Assembly: GCA_029781865.1 (NCBI GenBank)
Contig: JAKOVW010000011.1
Location: 50,148 to 114,147, forward strand
Length of the DNA stretch: 64,000 nt
Direction of reading: 5' to 3'
Source: Bacteroidota bacterium
GTDB lineage: Bacteria > Bacteroidota > Bacteroidia > Chitinophagales > Saprospiraceae
Shown here: one piece after another, positions 1-7,334 of the stretch
How positions within the stretch are numbered: the stretch's first letter is position 1
Layout of the letters: every line of letters begins with the position of its first letter
Notes under the pieces: model-generated
The model's database searches: none
What the model saw: the letters and a program-made list of their open reading frames with translations, nothing else
Told to the model about the DNA's origin: nothing
Position numbers and translations under genes: made by a program

Positions 1-213
1 TTGGATAAAATTCTATATCAATACATCGAATGCCATCAGGGACCAAATGAAATCATAGCAATGGGCTTTGATGAAGCAACTGTAATGCGTTCATTAAAAA
101 TGGTGAACAAAGCAGAATTCAAAAGATACCAGGCAGCACCTGTTTTGCGTGTTTCTTCAAAATCATTTGGCCTGGGTCGAAGAATGCCCATAGAAGGGAA
201 GTATTTAAATTAA
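1..213 (+). CDS. nadE: NAD+ synthetase, C-terminal fragment (5' end outside window)
   Basis: The frame is open from the first base, so only the last 70 residues are present. They match the C-terminal tail of glutamine-dependent NAD+ synthetase: an EIIAMGFDEATV stretch, then NKAEFKRYQAAPVLRV and the conserved end KSFGLGRRMPI. The enzyme amidates nicotinic acid adenine dinucleotide to NAD+ in the cytoplasm. nadC, an earlier step of the same pathway, lies about 2.5 kb downstream on the other strand. The true start is not visible and the TTG at base 1 should not be taken as a start codon. Confidence 0.88.
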   Translation: MDKILYQYIECHQGPNEIIAMGFDEATVMRSLKMVNKAEFKRYQAAPVLRVSSKSFGLGRRMPIEGKYLN

Positions 214-277
214 GCCGGAAATTTGGTGATTCAGCTTTGAAGGTTCAATTGGTTACATTAATTTAAAATAAGAGCAA

Positions 278-315
278 AAAATATAGCCCATAACTTAAGT
301 CATGGGCTATATTTT
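278..315. terminator. Bidirectional terminator between nadE and nfu
   Basis: Two 14-base arms (278-291 and 302-315) are exact reverse complements with core ATAGCCCAT/ATGGGCTAT and a 10-base loop. A-rich and T-rich flanks give a U-tract on both strands. It lies between two convergent genes, as expected for a shared Rho-independent terminator. Confidence 0.85.
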
Positions 316-415
316 GAAATCTATTTTTAAAATAAATTAAGTTATGAAATTTTCCGGTTTACTTAACGGAAATGAATCTGTCCGGTTCATAGTTCAATCA
401 ACACGTTTAATCCTT

Positions 416-1030
416 CTAATCCGCTTCGGCAACAACTTCAGTTACCTCAGGCACCATTCGTTTTAAAAGTCCTTCGATTCCGGCTTTAAGAGTTACAGTA
501 GATGATGGACAACCGCTGCAGGAACCGTGCATGGTAACGGTTACTATTCCTTCCCGAAAAGATTTGAATTCAATATTTCCACCATCCATTTCGACAGCAG
601 GTTTGACGTACATATTAATCATGTCCTTGATCCGCTTCACGAGTTCGACATCTTTTTCATCAAAGTTTCCATCTGCAGAAGCGACTTCCTGATCAAAAAG
701 AAAAGACTCAAACCCGTCATTTACAATGACCGTTTCATTTTCAATCAATGATTTCAATAAATCTTTTGCAGGAATCATGATATCCTGCCATTCTCTGTCG
801 GCTTTTTTTGTGATCGTGACAAAATTATTGGAAATGTATACGGATTGCACGTAATCCTGTTCATATAATTTCGCGGCAAGCGGAGACCATTTTTCAGCTA
901 ATTCGCGATCCTTAAAATCTGCAATACCGGTAAAAAGCATTTGGTTACATACAAATTTTAATGATTCCGGATTTGGAGTCTGCTCTGTATAAAGCAGTAT
1001 ATTGGTTTTAGTCAGATTTTCAGTGGCCAT
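416..1030 (-). CDS. Nfu/NifU-type iron-sulfur cluster scaffold protein
   Basis: A 204-residue protein with two domains. Residues about 8-98 match the Nfu N-terminal domain (YTEQTPNPESLKFVCN near the start). Residues about 128-195 form the NifU C-terminal domain with the cluster-binding CxxC (C171 and C174, in GSCSGCPSS) preceded by VEMDGGNIEF. Proteins of this family carry or transfer Fe-S clusters to apoproteins in the cytoplasm. It is transcribed alone, convergent with nadE. The ATG at 1030 is followed directly by family-like sequence. Exact client proteins cannot be told. Confidence 0.93.
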   Translation of the reverse strand: MATENLTKTNILLYTEQTPNPESLKFVCNQMLFTGIADFKDRELAEKWSPLAAKLYEQDYVQSVYISNNFVTITKKADREWQDIMIPAKDLLKSLIENETVIVNDGFESFLFDQEVASADGNFDEKDVELVKRIKDMINMYVKPAVEMDGGNIEFKSFREGIVTVTMHGSCSGCPSSTVTLKAGIEGLLKRMVPEVTEVVAEAD

Positions 1031-1185
1031 ACGGTACGTTATTAGACAAGTTAATACAAATTATTCGAAATAAGGTTCATTTTAATAACGGTTGAAAAAG
1101 GTTAAATAACCAAATATCCTTATTTAAGTTAAGCTGGAATTTAATCTTAACTCTTAATCCTGGTTTGTTAGTTCCTTCCTGCACT

Positions 1186-1953
1186 TTAAAGATCATAATG
1201 TGCTTCAAGAGGACAATGATCCGAGAATCGAAGTTCTCTGTGATGAATAAAATTCTTAACCTTCGGACTTAATGCCTTTGCCACCGACTGGTAATCGATT
1301 CTCCATCCCTTATCCTTGAAATAAGAACCCGCTCTGTAGCTCCACCAACTAAATTCTTTTTTATTTGGATGAATTATTCTGAAGCTATCATCAAACAGCT
1401 CAGTAAACCATTTATCCAACCATGCTCTTTCTTCCGGTCTATATCCTGAAGGATTATCTTTTCGCTCCGGATTATGAATATCAAGTTCTTTATGCACAAT
1501 ATTGTAATCGCCTACCACAATTAAATTTTTCTTTTCCTTTAGCAGTTTTTTAAAAACAGGATAAACATCTTTAAGGAACTGCATTTTAAATTCATGTCTT
1601 TCTTCACCTGCAGAGCCGGAAGGAAAATAGCAATTCGCAAGGCTAAACCCGGGATAATCTGCAACGATCAGCCTTCCTTCGCGATCATATACCGGCATAC
1701 CGGTACCCAAACTTACGTTTAAAGGGATTTCTTTTGTCATGATCAATACACCACTATATCCTTTCTTGTCGGCACAATGCCATATAGAATGGTAACCTAA
1801 AGATTTAAAATAATCCGGATCTGCATGTGAACTATCCATTTTCGTTTCCTGAAAACAAATCATGTCAAATTTATTTTCAGCAATCCAGTCTTGTAATCCC
1901 TTTTGAATAGCAGATCTTAAACCATTTGCATTTAAACAGATGATGCGTTTCAT
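1186..1953 (-). CDS. xth: Exodeoxyribonuclease III (AP endonuclease)
   Basis: A 255-residue EEP-family nuclease starting MKRIICLNANGLRSA. Family motifs appear in order: NANGLRSA, the metal-binding glutamate in QETKMD, VGDYNIVH, RIDYQSV, and the C-terminal catalytic SDHCPLEAHY. It cleaves DNA at abasic sites and degrades 3' ends during repair. A TTG twelve bases upstream (1965) is in frame, but the ATG at 1953 fits the family start and leaves a short leader behind the promoter-like box at 1977-1984. Confidence 0.94.
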   Translation of the reverse strand: MKRIICLNANGLRSAIQKGLQDWIAENKFDMICFQETKMDSSHADPDYFKSLGYHSIWHCADKKGYSGVLIMTKEIPLNVSLGTGMPVYDREGRLIVADYPGFSLANCYFPSGSAGEERHEFKMQFLKDVYPVFKKLLKEKKNLIVVGDYNIVHKELDIHNPERKDNPSGYRPEERAWLDKWFTELFDDSFRIIHPNKKEFSWWSYRAGSYFKDKGWRIDYQSVAKALSPKVKNFIHHRELRFSDHCPLEAHYDL

Positions 1954-1976
1954 ATTCTTTGGCAAGGTGATGGCGT

Positions 1977-2009
1977 CAAAGGTAAAAAGAAATTATTTTC
2001 TAATTACAA
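1977..2009 (-). promoter_or_regulatory. Bacteroidota-type promoter for xth
   Basis: On the minus strand the sequence reads TTG (2009-2007), 22 bases, then TACCTTTG (1984-1977), matching the TAnnTTTG -7 element of Bacteroidota primary-sigma promoters. Transcription would begin near 1970, giving a leader of under 20 bases before the ATG at 1953. Confidence 0.5.
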
Positions 2010-2480
2010 GCATTGGAATCACCGTGCATACCTGTAGCAACGGACCATTCATTATGGTTTGCATATAAATGACAAAAGAATGAAAGCAGATATTGAATGA
2101 AGGAAATAAAATGTATGCAACTGATTTACGGCTATTTGTTGAATGCTGCAATTCACATTCATTTTTTTGAGTATAAGAACCCTACTGTTAAAGTGGTATT
2201 TTATCAGAAAAGAAGCTGATCATATAGAAAGTAATTGTTCTTTGATTGGTTTAAACCTTGCAAAATGGATCATATTACTGCTTTTTGCAATGGTATAGTT
2301 TTTGAAACTATCCTGGTATACTTGATTAACCAGTCTTTAAATTCCAATTAAACCGATAGTAGAAAATCAATTGGCTTTTCAATAGGTATAAATGAATTTT
2401 AAATCATATTGATCTGACCAGCACCCTGTTAATGAACAAGGTTAAACTAATTTTCTCATAATACTAATTTCAGAAAGCGT
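2010..2480. other. Intergenic stretch without recognised gene
   Basis: About 470 bases of AT-rich sequence between xth and the small ORF at 2481. I found no long frame on either strand, no strong hairpin with a U-tract and no tRNA-like fold. It may carry the promoter of the small ORF. Confidence 0.5.
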
Positions 2481-2591
2481 ATGAAGACAAACCAGACCCC
2501 AGCGGTGTTGTACAAGGATTTGCGTTTTTGGTTGGTAATCGTGTTGACGTTCCTGCTTATAGTGACGATGATTGCGACTTATCCTGCCTGA
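2481..2591 (+). CDS. Putative 36-residue single-pass membrane protein
   Basis: ATG at 2481 opens a 36-codon frame ending in TGA at 2589-2591. The peptide begins MKTNQTPAVLYKDLRFW, a polar N-terminus with several charges, and continues into one hydrophobic segment (WLVIVLTFLLIVTMIATY) long enough to cross the membrane. It ends two bases short of the convergent nadC stop. The clean split into a polar head and a hydrophobic tail, plus tight convergent packing, argue for a real gene. I do not recognise a family. Chance cannot be excluded at this length. Confidence 0.5.
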   Translation: MKTNQTPAVLYKDLRFWLVIVLTFLLIVTMIATYPA

Positions 2592-2593
2592 AT

Positions 2594-3442
2594 TCAATTC
2601 TGTATCTTCAAGCTTAAATCGAGGCTTCCGGCACTGTGTGTCAAGGCTCCAATGGAAATAAAATCAACTCCCGTGAGTGCGATTTTTCTTACAGACTGGA
2701 GACTTACGCCCCCGGAAGCTTCGGTTTCATGTTTTTTACCAACCATTGCAACTCCTTCAGCCAGCAAGGCTAGTTCAAAATTATCCATCATAATGCGAGT
2801 CACATTTCCGCAACGGAGCACTTCTTCCAGTTCAACCAGATTTTTAACCTCAATCGTGATTCCTGCATCCTCAGGCCCATGTTTCTTTCGAAATTGATTT
2901 ACAGCTTTGATTGCTTTGGAAATAGATCCGCAGGCTGCGATGTGATTATCCTTTATCATGAACCAATCATAAAGTCCATTGCGGTAATTATGGCATCCGC
3001 CCAGACGAACAGCCCATTTCTCCAGATAACGGTTTAAAGGGGTCGTCTTCCGGGTATCCAGTAAAGTAACCGGAAGGTCTGCAACTTCGACTGCAAATCG
3101 GTTGCTTAAAGTGGCAATTCCACTCATGTGTTGCATTGAATTTAAAACCAGGCGTTCTGCCTGCAGCAAATCACGGGTCTTTCCAATCACTTCAAAAGCA
3201 ATTTCACCATAGTGTATATAACTTCCGTCCTGAATGTAAATACTCATTTTGATTTGCGGGTCGAGATAATGGAATATTGATTTTGCAAGTTCCACACCTG
3301 CAATCACGCCTTCTTCTTTAATCTTAAGAATGGCTTTGGATTCGTGATTTTCCGGGATGCAGGCTAAAGAAGTGATGTCACCAGTTAGCACATCTTCCTG
3401 CAATGCATCGTGAATAAACTGATCTAAATTAAAATTTATCAT
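2594..3442 (-). CDS. nadC: Nicotinate-nucleotide pyrophosphorylase (carboxylating)
   Basis: A 282-residue quinolinate phosphoribosyltransferase. It converts quinolinate and PRPP to nicotinate mononucleotide in de novo NAD synthesis. Visible family features are DTRKTTPLNRYLEKWAVRLGG with the following HNYRNGLYDWFMIKDNHI, the EVKNLVELEE strand, IMMDNF, and the C-terminal ISIGALTHSAGSLDLSLK. The chosen ATG at 3442 (MINFNLDQFI) lies 4 bases after the stop of the upstream barrel-protein gene; a start 15 bases earlier (3457) would overlap it. The two genes are probably co-transcribed. Confidence 0.95.
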   Translation of the reverse strand: MINFNLDQFIHDALQEDVLTGDITSLACIPENHESKAILKIKEEGVIAGVELAKSIFHYLDPQIKMSIYIQDGSYIHYGEIAFEVIGKTRDLLQAERLVLNSMQHMSGIATLSNRFAVEVADLPVTLLDTRKTTPLNRYLEKWAVRLGGCHNYRNGLYDWFMIKDNHIAACGSISKAIKAVNQFRKKHGPEDAGITIEVKNLVELEEVLRCGNVTRIMMDNFELALLAEGVAMVGKKHETEASGGVSLQSVRKIALTGVDFISIGALTHSAGSLDLSLKIQN

Positions 3443-3446
3443 ATAC

Positions 3447-4154
3447 TTAAAATACAACGCCCACTCTGATATCTATACTGGATAAAATTCCCTTTGATTC
3501 TTCTTTACCTCCGGTAGTATACGTGCCGCTATCTACCGTAAGGTCCGTGAAGCTTTGGAAATATCTCAATCCTCCGGTTAAGGTTACATCATTTGATACT
3601 CTGTATTCCGTTCCGATTCCGAATCCATAAAACAGGGAGAAAAAATGGATCATCGGACGGATGTCTTCATCTTCAGTATCAGGTAAACCGCTGGCCTGAA
3701 TATCTCCCCGTGCTTTTGTTCTCAGATTAATTGAAAACTCCGGAGCATGAACAAAGAATCTAAACTTTCCGAATTCATTTGTTCTGAGTTTCAATCCGAA
3801 TACGATTTCCAGAAAATTCAAACTGTAATTGAGGTTTGCATTCGGAGGCAAACGGTGATATGCAGTATCGCTTAATTCGGCTTCCTTCCAGAGATCTCCG
3901 CCTTTTGTATATTCCATAGTACCCCCCTGGGAAAGTGAAAAACCCAAACCACCTGTAATCGCATATCTGTCGGTAAACCAATATTCACCCTGAACATGGG
4001 CTTTAAAAGCTAATTTGGTGCCTACTGAATTAATCTTATTATTATTGGCAGACATCCAACTGAATGAAGGGCCGATCAAAACATTATAACTTACTTTTTG
4101 AGAATGGATCAACAGGGGAAATGAAATAATCAAACAATAAAGCAGGTTTTTCAT
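3447..4154 (-). CDS. Outer-membrane beta-barrel protein, porin-like
   Basis: A 235-residue protein with a signal peptide (MKNLLYCLIISFPLLIHSQ, cut after about residue 19). Alternating amphipathic strands typical of small outer-membrane barrels follow, ending in GVVF with a terminal Phe. Strand-like pieces include YAITGGLGFSLSQGG and VTLTGGLRYFQSF. It resembles the PorT-like/outer-membrane-beta-barrel families of Bacteroidota, but I cannot assign a specific role. It leads a two-gene transcript with nadC and has a promoter-like box 67 bases upstream of its ATG. Confidence 0.75.
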   Translation of the reverse strand: MKNLLYCLIISFPLLIHSQKVSYNVLIGPSFSWMSANNNKINSVGTKLAFKAHVQGEYWFTDRYAITGGLGFSLSQGGTMEYTKGGDLWKEAELSDTAYHRLPPNANLNYSLNFLEIVFGLKLRTNEFGKFRFFVHAPEFSINLRTKARGDIQASGLPDTEDEDIRPMIHFFSLFYGFGIGTEYRVSNDVTLTGGLRYFQSFTDLTVDSGTYTTGGKEESKGILSSIDIRVGVVF

Positions 4155-4220
4155 GAGATCAGATTGAAGTTAATAAAATACAGTGCTCCGGATAATTCAG
4201 TGTAAAGCTATAATAAATTG

Positions 4221-4228
4221 CAAAACTA
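4221..4228 (-). promoter_or_regulatory. Candidate -7 box for the barrel protein-nadC transcript
   Basis: On the minus strand 4228-4221 reads TAGTTTTG, matching TAnnTTTG. No good TTG is found at the usual distance upstream, so the assignment rests on the -7 element alone. Confidence 0.35.
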
Positions 4229-4258
4229 GGTTTCAGCAAGAGGAAGGACTTTCTATTT

Positions 4259-4289
4259 ATTGCTTTTCAGGGCATTCCACTTATTTTTG
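4259..4289 (+). promoter_or_regulatory. Bacteroidota-type promoter for gldB
   Basis: TTG at 4259-4261 and TATTTTTG at 4282-4289 are separated by 20 bases, a good match to the TTG/TAnnTTTG promoter. The gldB ATG lies 74 bases after the -7 box. Confidence 0.5.
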
Positions 4290-4363
4290 TGCTTAATAAT
4301 CTGACATTTATCTATTAGCTTAATTTTTAACTTTTAATTGATCAAACTATAAACCGGACATCC

Positions 4364-5461
4364 ATGATTCAGGAAGGACAAACAAATTCAATTTTCAGGT
4401 GCTCTAAAGCGATATCCTTGTTTTATTCCGGAATGATTTTAAGCCTCGGGTTTTATAGCTGCTCAGATAAACACAGAGAGCCTGTCCCTGATGTTTCCAA
4501 AATTCCGGTAGAATTTAAAGTGGTGCGATTTGAACAGGAAATTGCAAAACTGGACACAACCAGGTTGGAATCAGCCTTAAATGACCTGTTGAAACGGTAT
4601 CCGGCTTTTGCTAAACTGTATTTTGAACATATTCTCTCCATTACTGAAAATGCAGATTCCTTAAGGCCCGGTTTTGTACAGTCTATAAATCAATTTCTGA
4701 GGGATTCAGAGACCGTAGAACTCAATAAAATGGTTCAAAGTGAATTTGGAGATGAACGCATATTGAGCAAAGATTTAAAGCGTTCCCTGCAATTTATGAA
4801 ATACTATTTTCCAAATGAAAAAGAACCGGTTTTTTATACCTTAATTAGTAATTTTTCCTATGGCAATTTTATTTTTCAGGATTCAAAAGACCGGGATGGT
4901 ATTGGTATTGGTCTTGATTTTTTCCTTGGGCAAGCATTTGATTACAAAAAAATTGATCCTAAAAATCCTGCATTTTCCAATTATTTAAACCGGTGTTTTA
5001 ATAAAGACCATTTGCTTAAAAAAACCTGGGAAGCCTGGCTGGAGGATCGTCTGGGAACTCCGGAAAACGGGCGGTTTTTAGACTATCTGATGTTGCGAGG
5101 CAAAAAATTGTATACGCTAACTAAAATATTACCGGAAATTCCAGATACCGTTTTATTTGAATATACACCTACGCAACTGGAGTGGTGCAATCACAACAGA
5201 GTAGAAATGTGGGCACATTTCTTAAACAGTAATCTCTTGTATTCAACTGAAATGATGAAATTTAATAAACTGGTCAATCCAAGTCCTAATTCTCCTGGAA
5301 TGCCCGAGCAGGCACCTGGTCAAACGGGAAGTTATATGGGCTATGAAATCATCAGATCGTATATGAAGCGTAATCCCCAAAAAACGCTGTTGGACTTGTG
5401 GAAAATTACAGACAATCAAACCCTTTTAAATGATTCAAAATTTAAACCCCGGAACGAATAA
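4364..5461 (+). CDS. gldB: Gliding motility lipoprotein GldB-like
   Basis: A 365-residue lipoprotein. A hydrophobic N-terminal segment (about 17-31) ends at a candidate lipidation Cys in GFYSCSDKH. GldB-type features follow: VEFKVVRFEQEIAKLD, a DLLKRYPAFAKLYFEHIL helix, and the C-terminal GQTGSYMGYEIIRSYMKR. GldB is an envelope lipoprotein required for gliding in Flavobacterium and is linked to the type IX secretion/gliding apparatus; its biochemical role is unresolved. No gldC follows. ATG 4364 is used, although the Met at residue 24 would also place a short signal before the Cys. Confidence 0.83.
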   Translation: MIQEGQTNSIFRCSKAISLFYSGMILSLGFYSCSDKHREPVPDVSKIPVEFKVVRFEQEIAKLDTTRLESALNDLLKRYPAFAKLYFEHILSITENADSLRPGFVQSINQFLRDSETVELNKMVQSEFGDERILSKDLKRSLQFMKYYFPNEKEPVFYTLISNFSYGNFIFQDSKDRDGIGIGLDFFLGQAFDYKKIDPKNPAFSNYLNRCFNKDHLLKKTWEAWLEDRLGTPENGRFLDYLMLRGKKLYTLTKILPEIPDTVLFEYTPTQLEWCNHNRVEMWAHFLNSNLLYSTEMMKFNKLVNPSPNSPGMPEQAPGQTGSYMGYEIIRSYMKRNPQKTLLDLWKITDNQTLLNDSKFKPRNE

Positions 5462-5536
5462 GGGGTCGAAGCTGTTATCTCTTGGATTAAAGAGAATGCC
5501 TTCATTATTCATTGATTTGAAAGCCACAAGGACAAA

Positions 5537-6487
5537 ATGACCAGAGCAATTCCATTATTGGATCTGAATGCGTTCAGTTCGGGAGATGCAGGGCTAAAAC
5601 CTCAATTTGTAAGGGATTTTGGCAATGCCTTTCATTATACCGGATTTGCAGGGATCATAAACCACGGAATCTCCGGGGACCTGATTGAAGAATTTTATAA
5701 GGCTTCAAAAGCTTTTTTCTCACTTCCTGAATCAGAAAAGCGCAAATATGAAATTCCGGGTCTTGCCGGGCAAAGAGGATATACTTCTTTTGGTAAAGAG
5801 CATGCCAAACAATCTCCGGTAGGTGATCTGAAAGAATTTTTTCAAATAGGACAGGAAGTAACGGACGGTGATCCCATAAAGGCAGACTATCCGGCAAATG
5901 TAATGGTTTCAAATCCAGCAGAATTCACCCAGCTGGGGATTCGCTTGTATAAGGCATTTGAATCGGTAGGTGCACAGCTTTTGAGAGCCATTGCATTATA
6001 CCTGAAACTGGACGAACATTATTTTGATGCCAGAATTCACAATGGAAACAGTATTCTAAGAGCTATTCATTATCCACCGATTTTGCAGGATCCTGCTTCT
6101 GCCATCAGGGCTGAGCAGCACGAAGACATTAATTTAATTACGCTTTTAGCAGGTGCTTCTTCCGGCGGACTTCAGATCTTAACTAAATCCGGACATTGGC
6201 TCGATGTGGTGCCTGTAGACAATGAAATCGTGGTTAATGTCGGCGATATGCTTCAAAGACTGACCAACAATTACCTGGTTTCTACGACCCACCGGGTGGT
6301 CAACCCACCGAGAAAAGACTGGCATATTCCGAGGCTGTCCATCCCTTTTTTCCTGCATCCCAGGATGGAAATGGACCTGAGTTGTCTCGAAAATTGCATC
6401 AAACCGGGTGAATATTCTGCCTATGAACCGATCACGGCAGGGAATTATTTAGACCAACGACTTAAAGAAATCGGATTAAAAAAATAA
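5537..6487 (+). CDS. 2-oxoglutarate/Fe(II)-dependent oxygenase, isopenicillin N synthase family
   Basis: 316 residues with the two-domain layout of plant-type 2OG oxygenases: an N-terminal DIOX_N region (about 5-120, with [11 protein letters not shown] and [13 protein letters not shown]) and a double-stranded beta-helix domain. The iron ligands are visible as H195 and D197 (QHEDINL) and H252 (STTHRVVN). The R266-x-S268 pair (PRLSIPFF) would bind 2-oxoglutarate. Substrate is unknown; bacterial members oxidise diverse small molecules. It sits between gldB and tatA with a 75-base gap upstream, so it may be read from the gldB promoter. Confidence 0.88.
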   Translation: MTRAIPLLDLNAFSSGDAGLKPQFVRDFGNAFHYTGFAGIINHGISGDLIEEFYKASKAFFSLPESEKRKYEIPGLAGQRGYTSFGKEHAKQSPVGDLKEFFQIGQEVTDGDPIKADYPANVMVSNPAEFTQLGIRLYKAFESVGAQLLRAIALYLKLDEHYFDARIHNGNSILRAIHYPPILQDPASAIRAEQHEDINLITLLAGASSGGLQILTKSGHWLDVVPVDNEIVVNVGDMLQRLTNNYLVSTTHRVVNPPRKDWHIPRLSIPFFLHPRMEMDLSCLENCIKPGEYSAYEPITAGNYLDQRLKEIGLKK

Positions 6488-6512
6488 CTTTGACCTTCTA
6501 AATCATAAAAAC

Positions 6513-6731
6513 ATGGAAACTTTATTAATTGGAAACCTCGGAACTTCTGAAATCATAGTCATTTTGATTATTGTATTACTGTTATTCGGAGGCAAAAAAA
6601 TACCAGAACTCATGCGCGGATTGGGTTCCGGAATTCGCGAATTCAATAATGCCAAAAACAATATTTCAAACGAAATTCGCGAAGGCATGAAAGATGCAGA
6701 TCGCAAGAATCTCGATTCAGAACAGAAATAG
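6513..6731 (+). CDS. tatA: Sec-independent protein translocase TatA/E
   Basis: 72 residues with the TatA plan: a short N-terminus ([10 protein letters not shown]), one membrane helix (about 11-27, [16 protein letters not shown]), the hinge [19 protein letters not shown] starting an amphipathic helix, and a charged tail. TatA oligomerises to form the twin-arginine translocation path for folded proteins. It starts 25 bases after the oxygenase gene, so co-transcription is likely. No tatC is in the window. Confidence 0.93.
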   Translation: METLLIGNLGTSEIIVILIIVLLLFGGKKIPELMRGLGSGIREFNNAKNNISNEIREGMKDADRKNLDSEQK

Positions 6732-6764
6732 TTTTCTCCAATTTCTTAAATAAAAATAATATAA

Positions 6765-7271
6765 ATGAGAGTCATAACACTTTCGTATTGCATTTGTATA
6801 TGTTTGTTTTCACTCCACTTATCTGCTCAGAAGGTTGGACATGTGAACACCGTTCAATTAATTGATTCACTGACTGAAGCTAAACAGGCTTCCGCAACCT
6901 TGAAACAATATGAAGCTTCTCTAAGTAAAACCGGAGAAGAGATGGTAAAAAAATATCAGGATAAAGTAAAGAATTACCAGACGAGTGTTAAGACTGGCAA
7001 TATGACTGCTATTCAACAAAAGCAAATGGAGTCTGATCTAGAAGTGGATCAAAATGCAATCAATACCTACCGTCAGTCTGCTCAGGCATCACTTGAAAAA
7101 AGAAGGCAGGAACTCATTCAGCCGATACTCGATAAAATCAACAAAGCATTGCAGGAAATCGGTAAAGAAGAAAATTATACCTTCATTTTCGATAATTCAG
7201 TAGGCATACTCTATTTCAAAGACACCGAAGATGTCTCAGCCAAATTGTACAGGAAGTTAGGATATAAATGA
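6765..7271 (+). CDS. OmpH/Skp-family periplasmic chaperone
   Basis: 168 residues with a signal peptide (about 1-21, ending in LSAQ). It starts KVGHVNTVQLIDSL, as in OmpH/Skp proteins, followed by a long charged coiled-coil region (about 45-125, rich in K, Q and E) and a C-terminal beta segment YTFIFDNSVGILYF. Skp-like proteins hold unfolded outer-membrane proteins in the periplasm. The gene follows tatA by 33 bases and is convergent with carB. Confidence 0.88.
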   Translation: MRVITLSYCICICLFSLHLSAQKVGHVNTVQLIDSLTEAKQASATLKQYEASLSKTGEEMVKKYQDKVKNYQTSVKTGNMTAIQQKQMESDLEVDQNAINTYRQSAQASLEKRRQELIQPILDKINKALQEIGKEENYTFIFDNSVGILYFKDTEDVSAKLYRKLGYK

Positions 7272-7334
7272 TCTTTTGAATAAACTTTTCTTCTCTCATA
7301 ACTCATAACTCCTCACTCCTAACTCCAATTGTGA

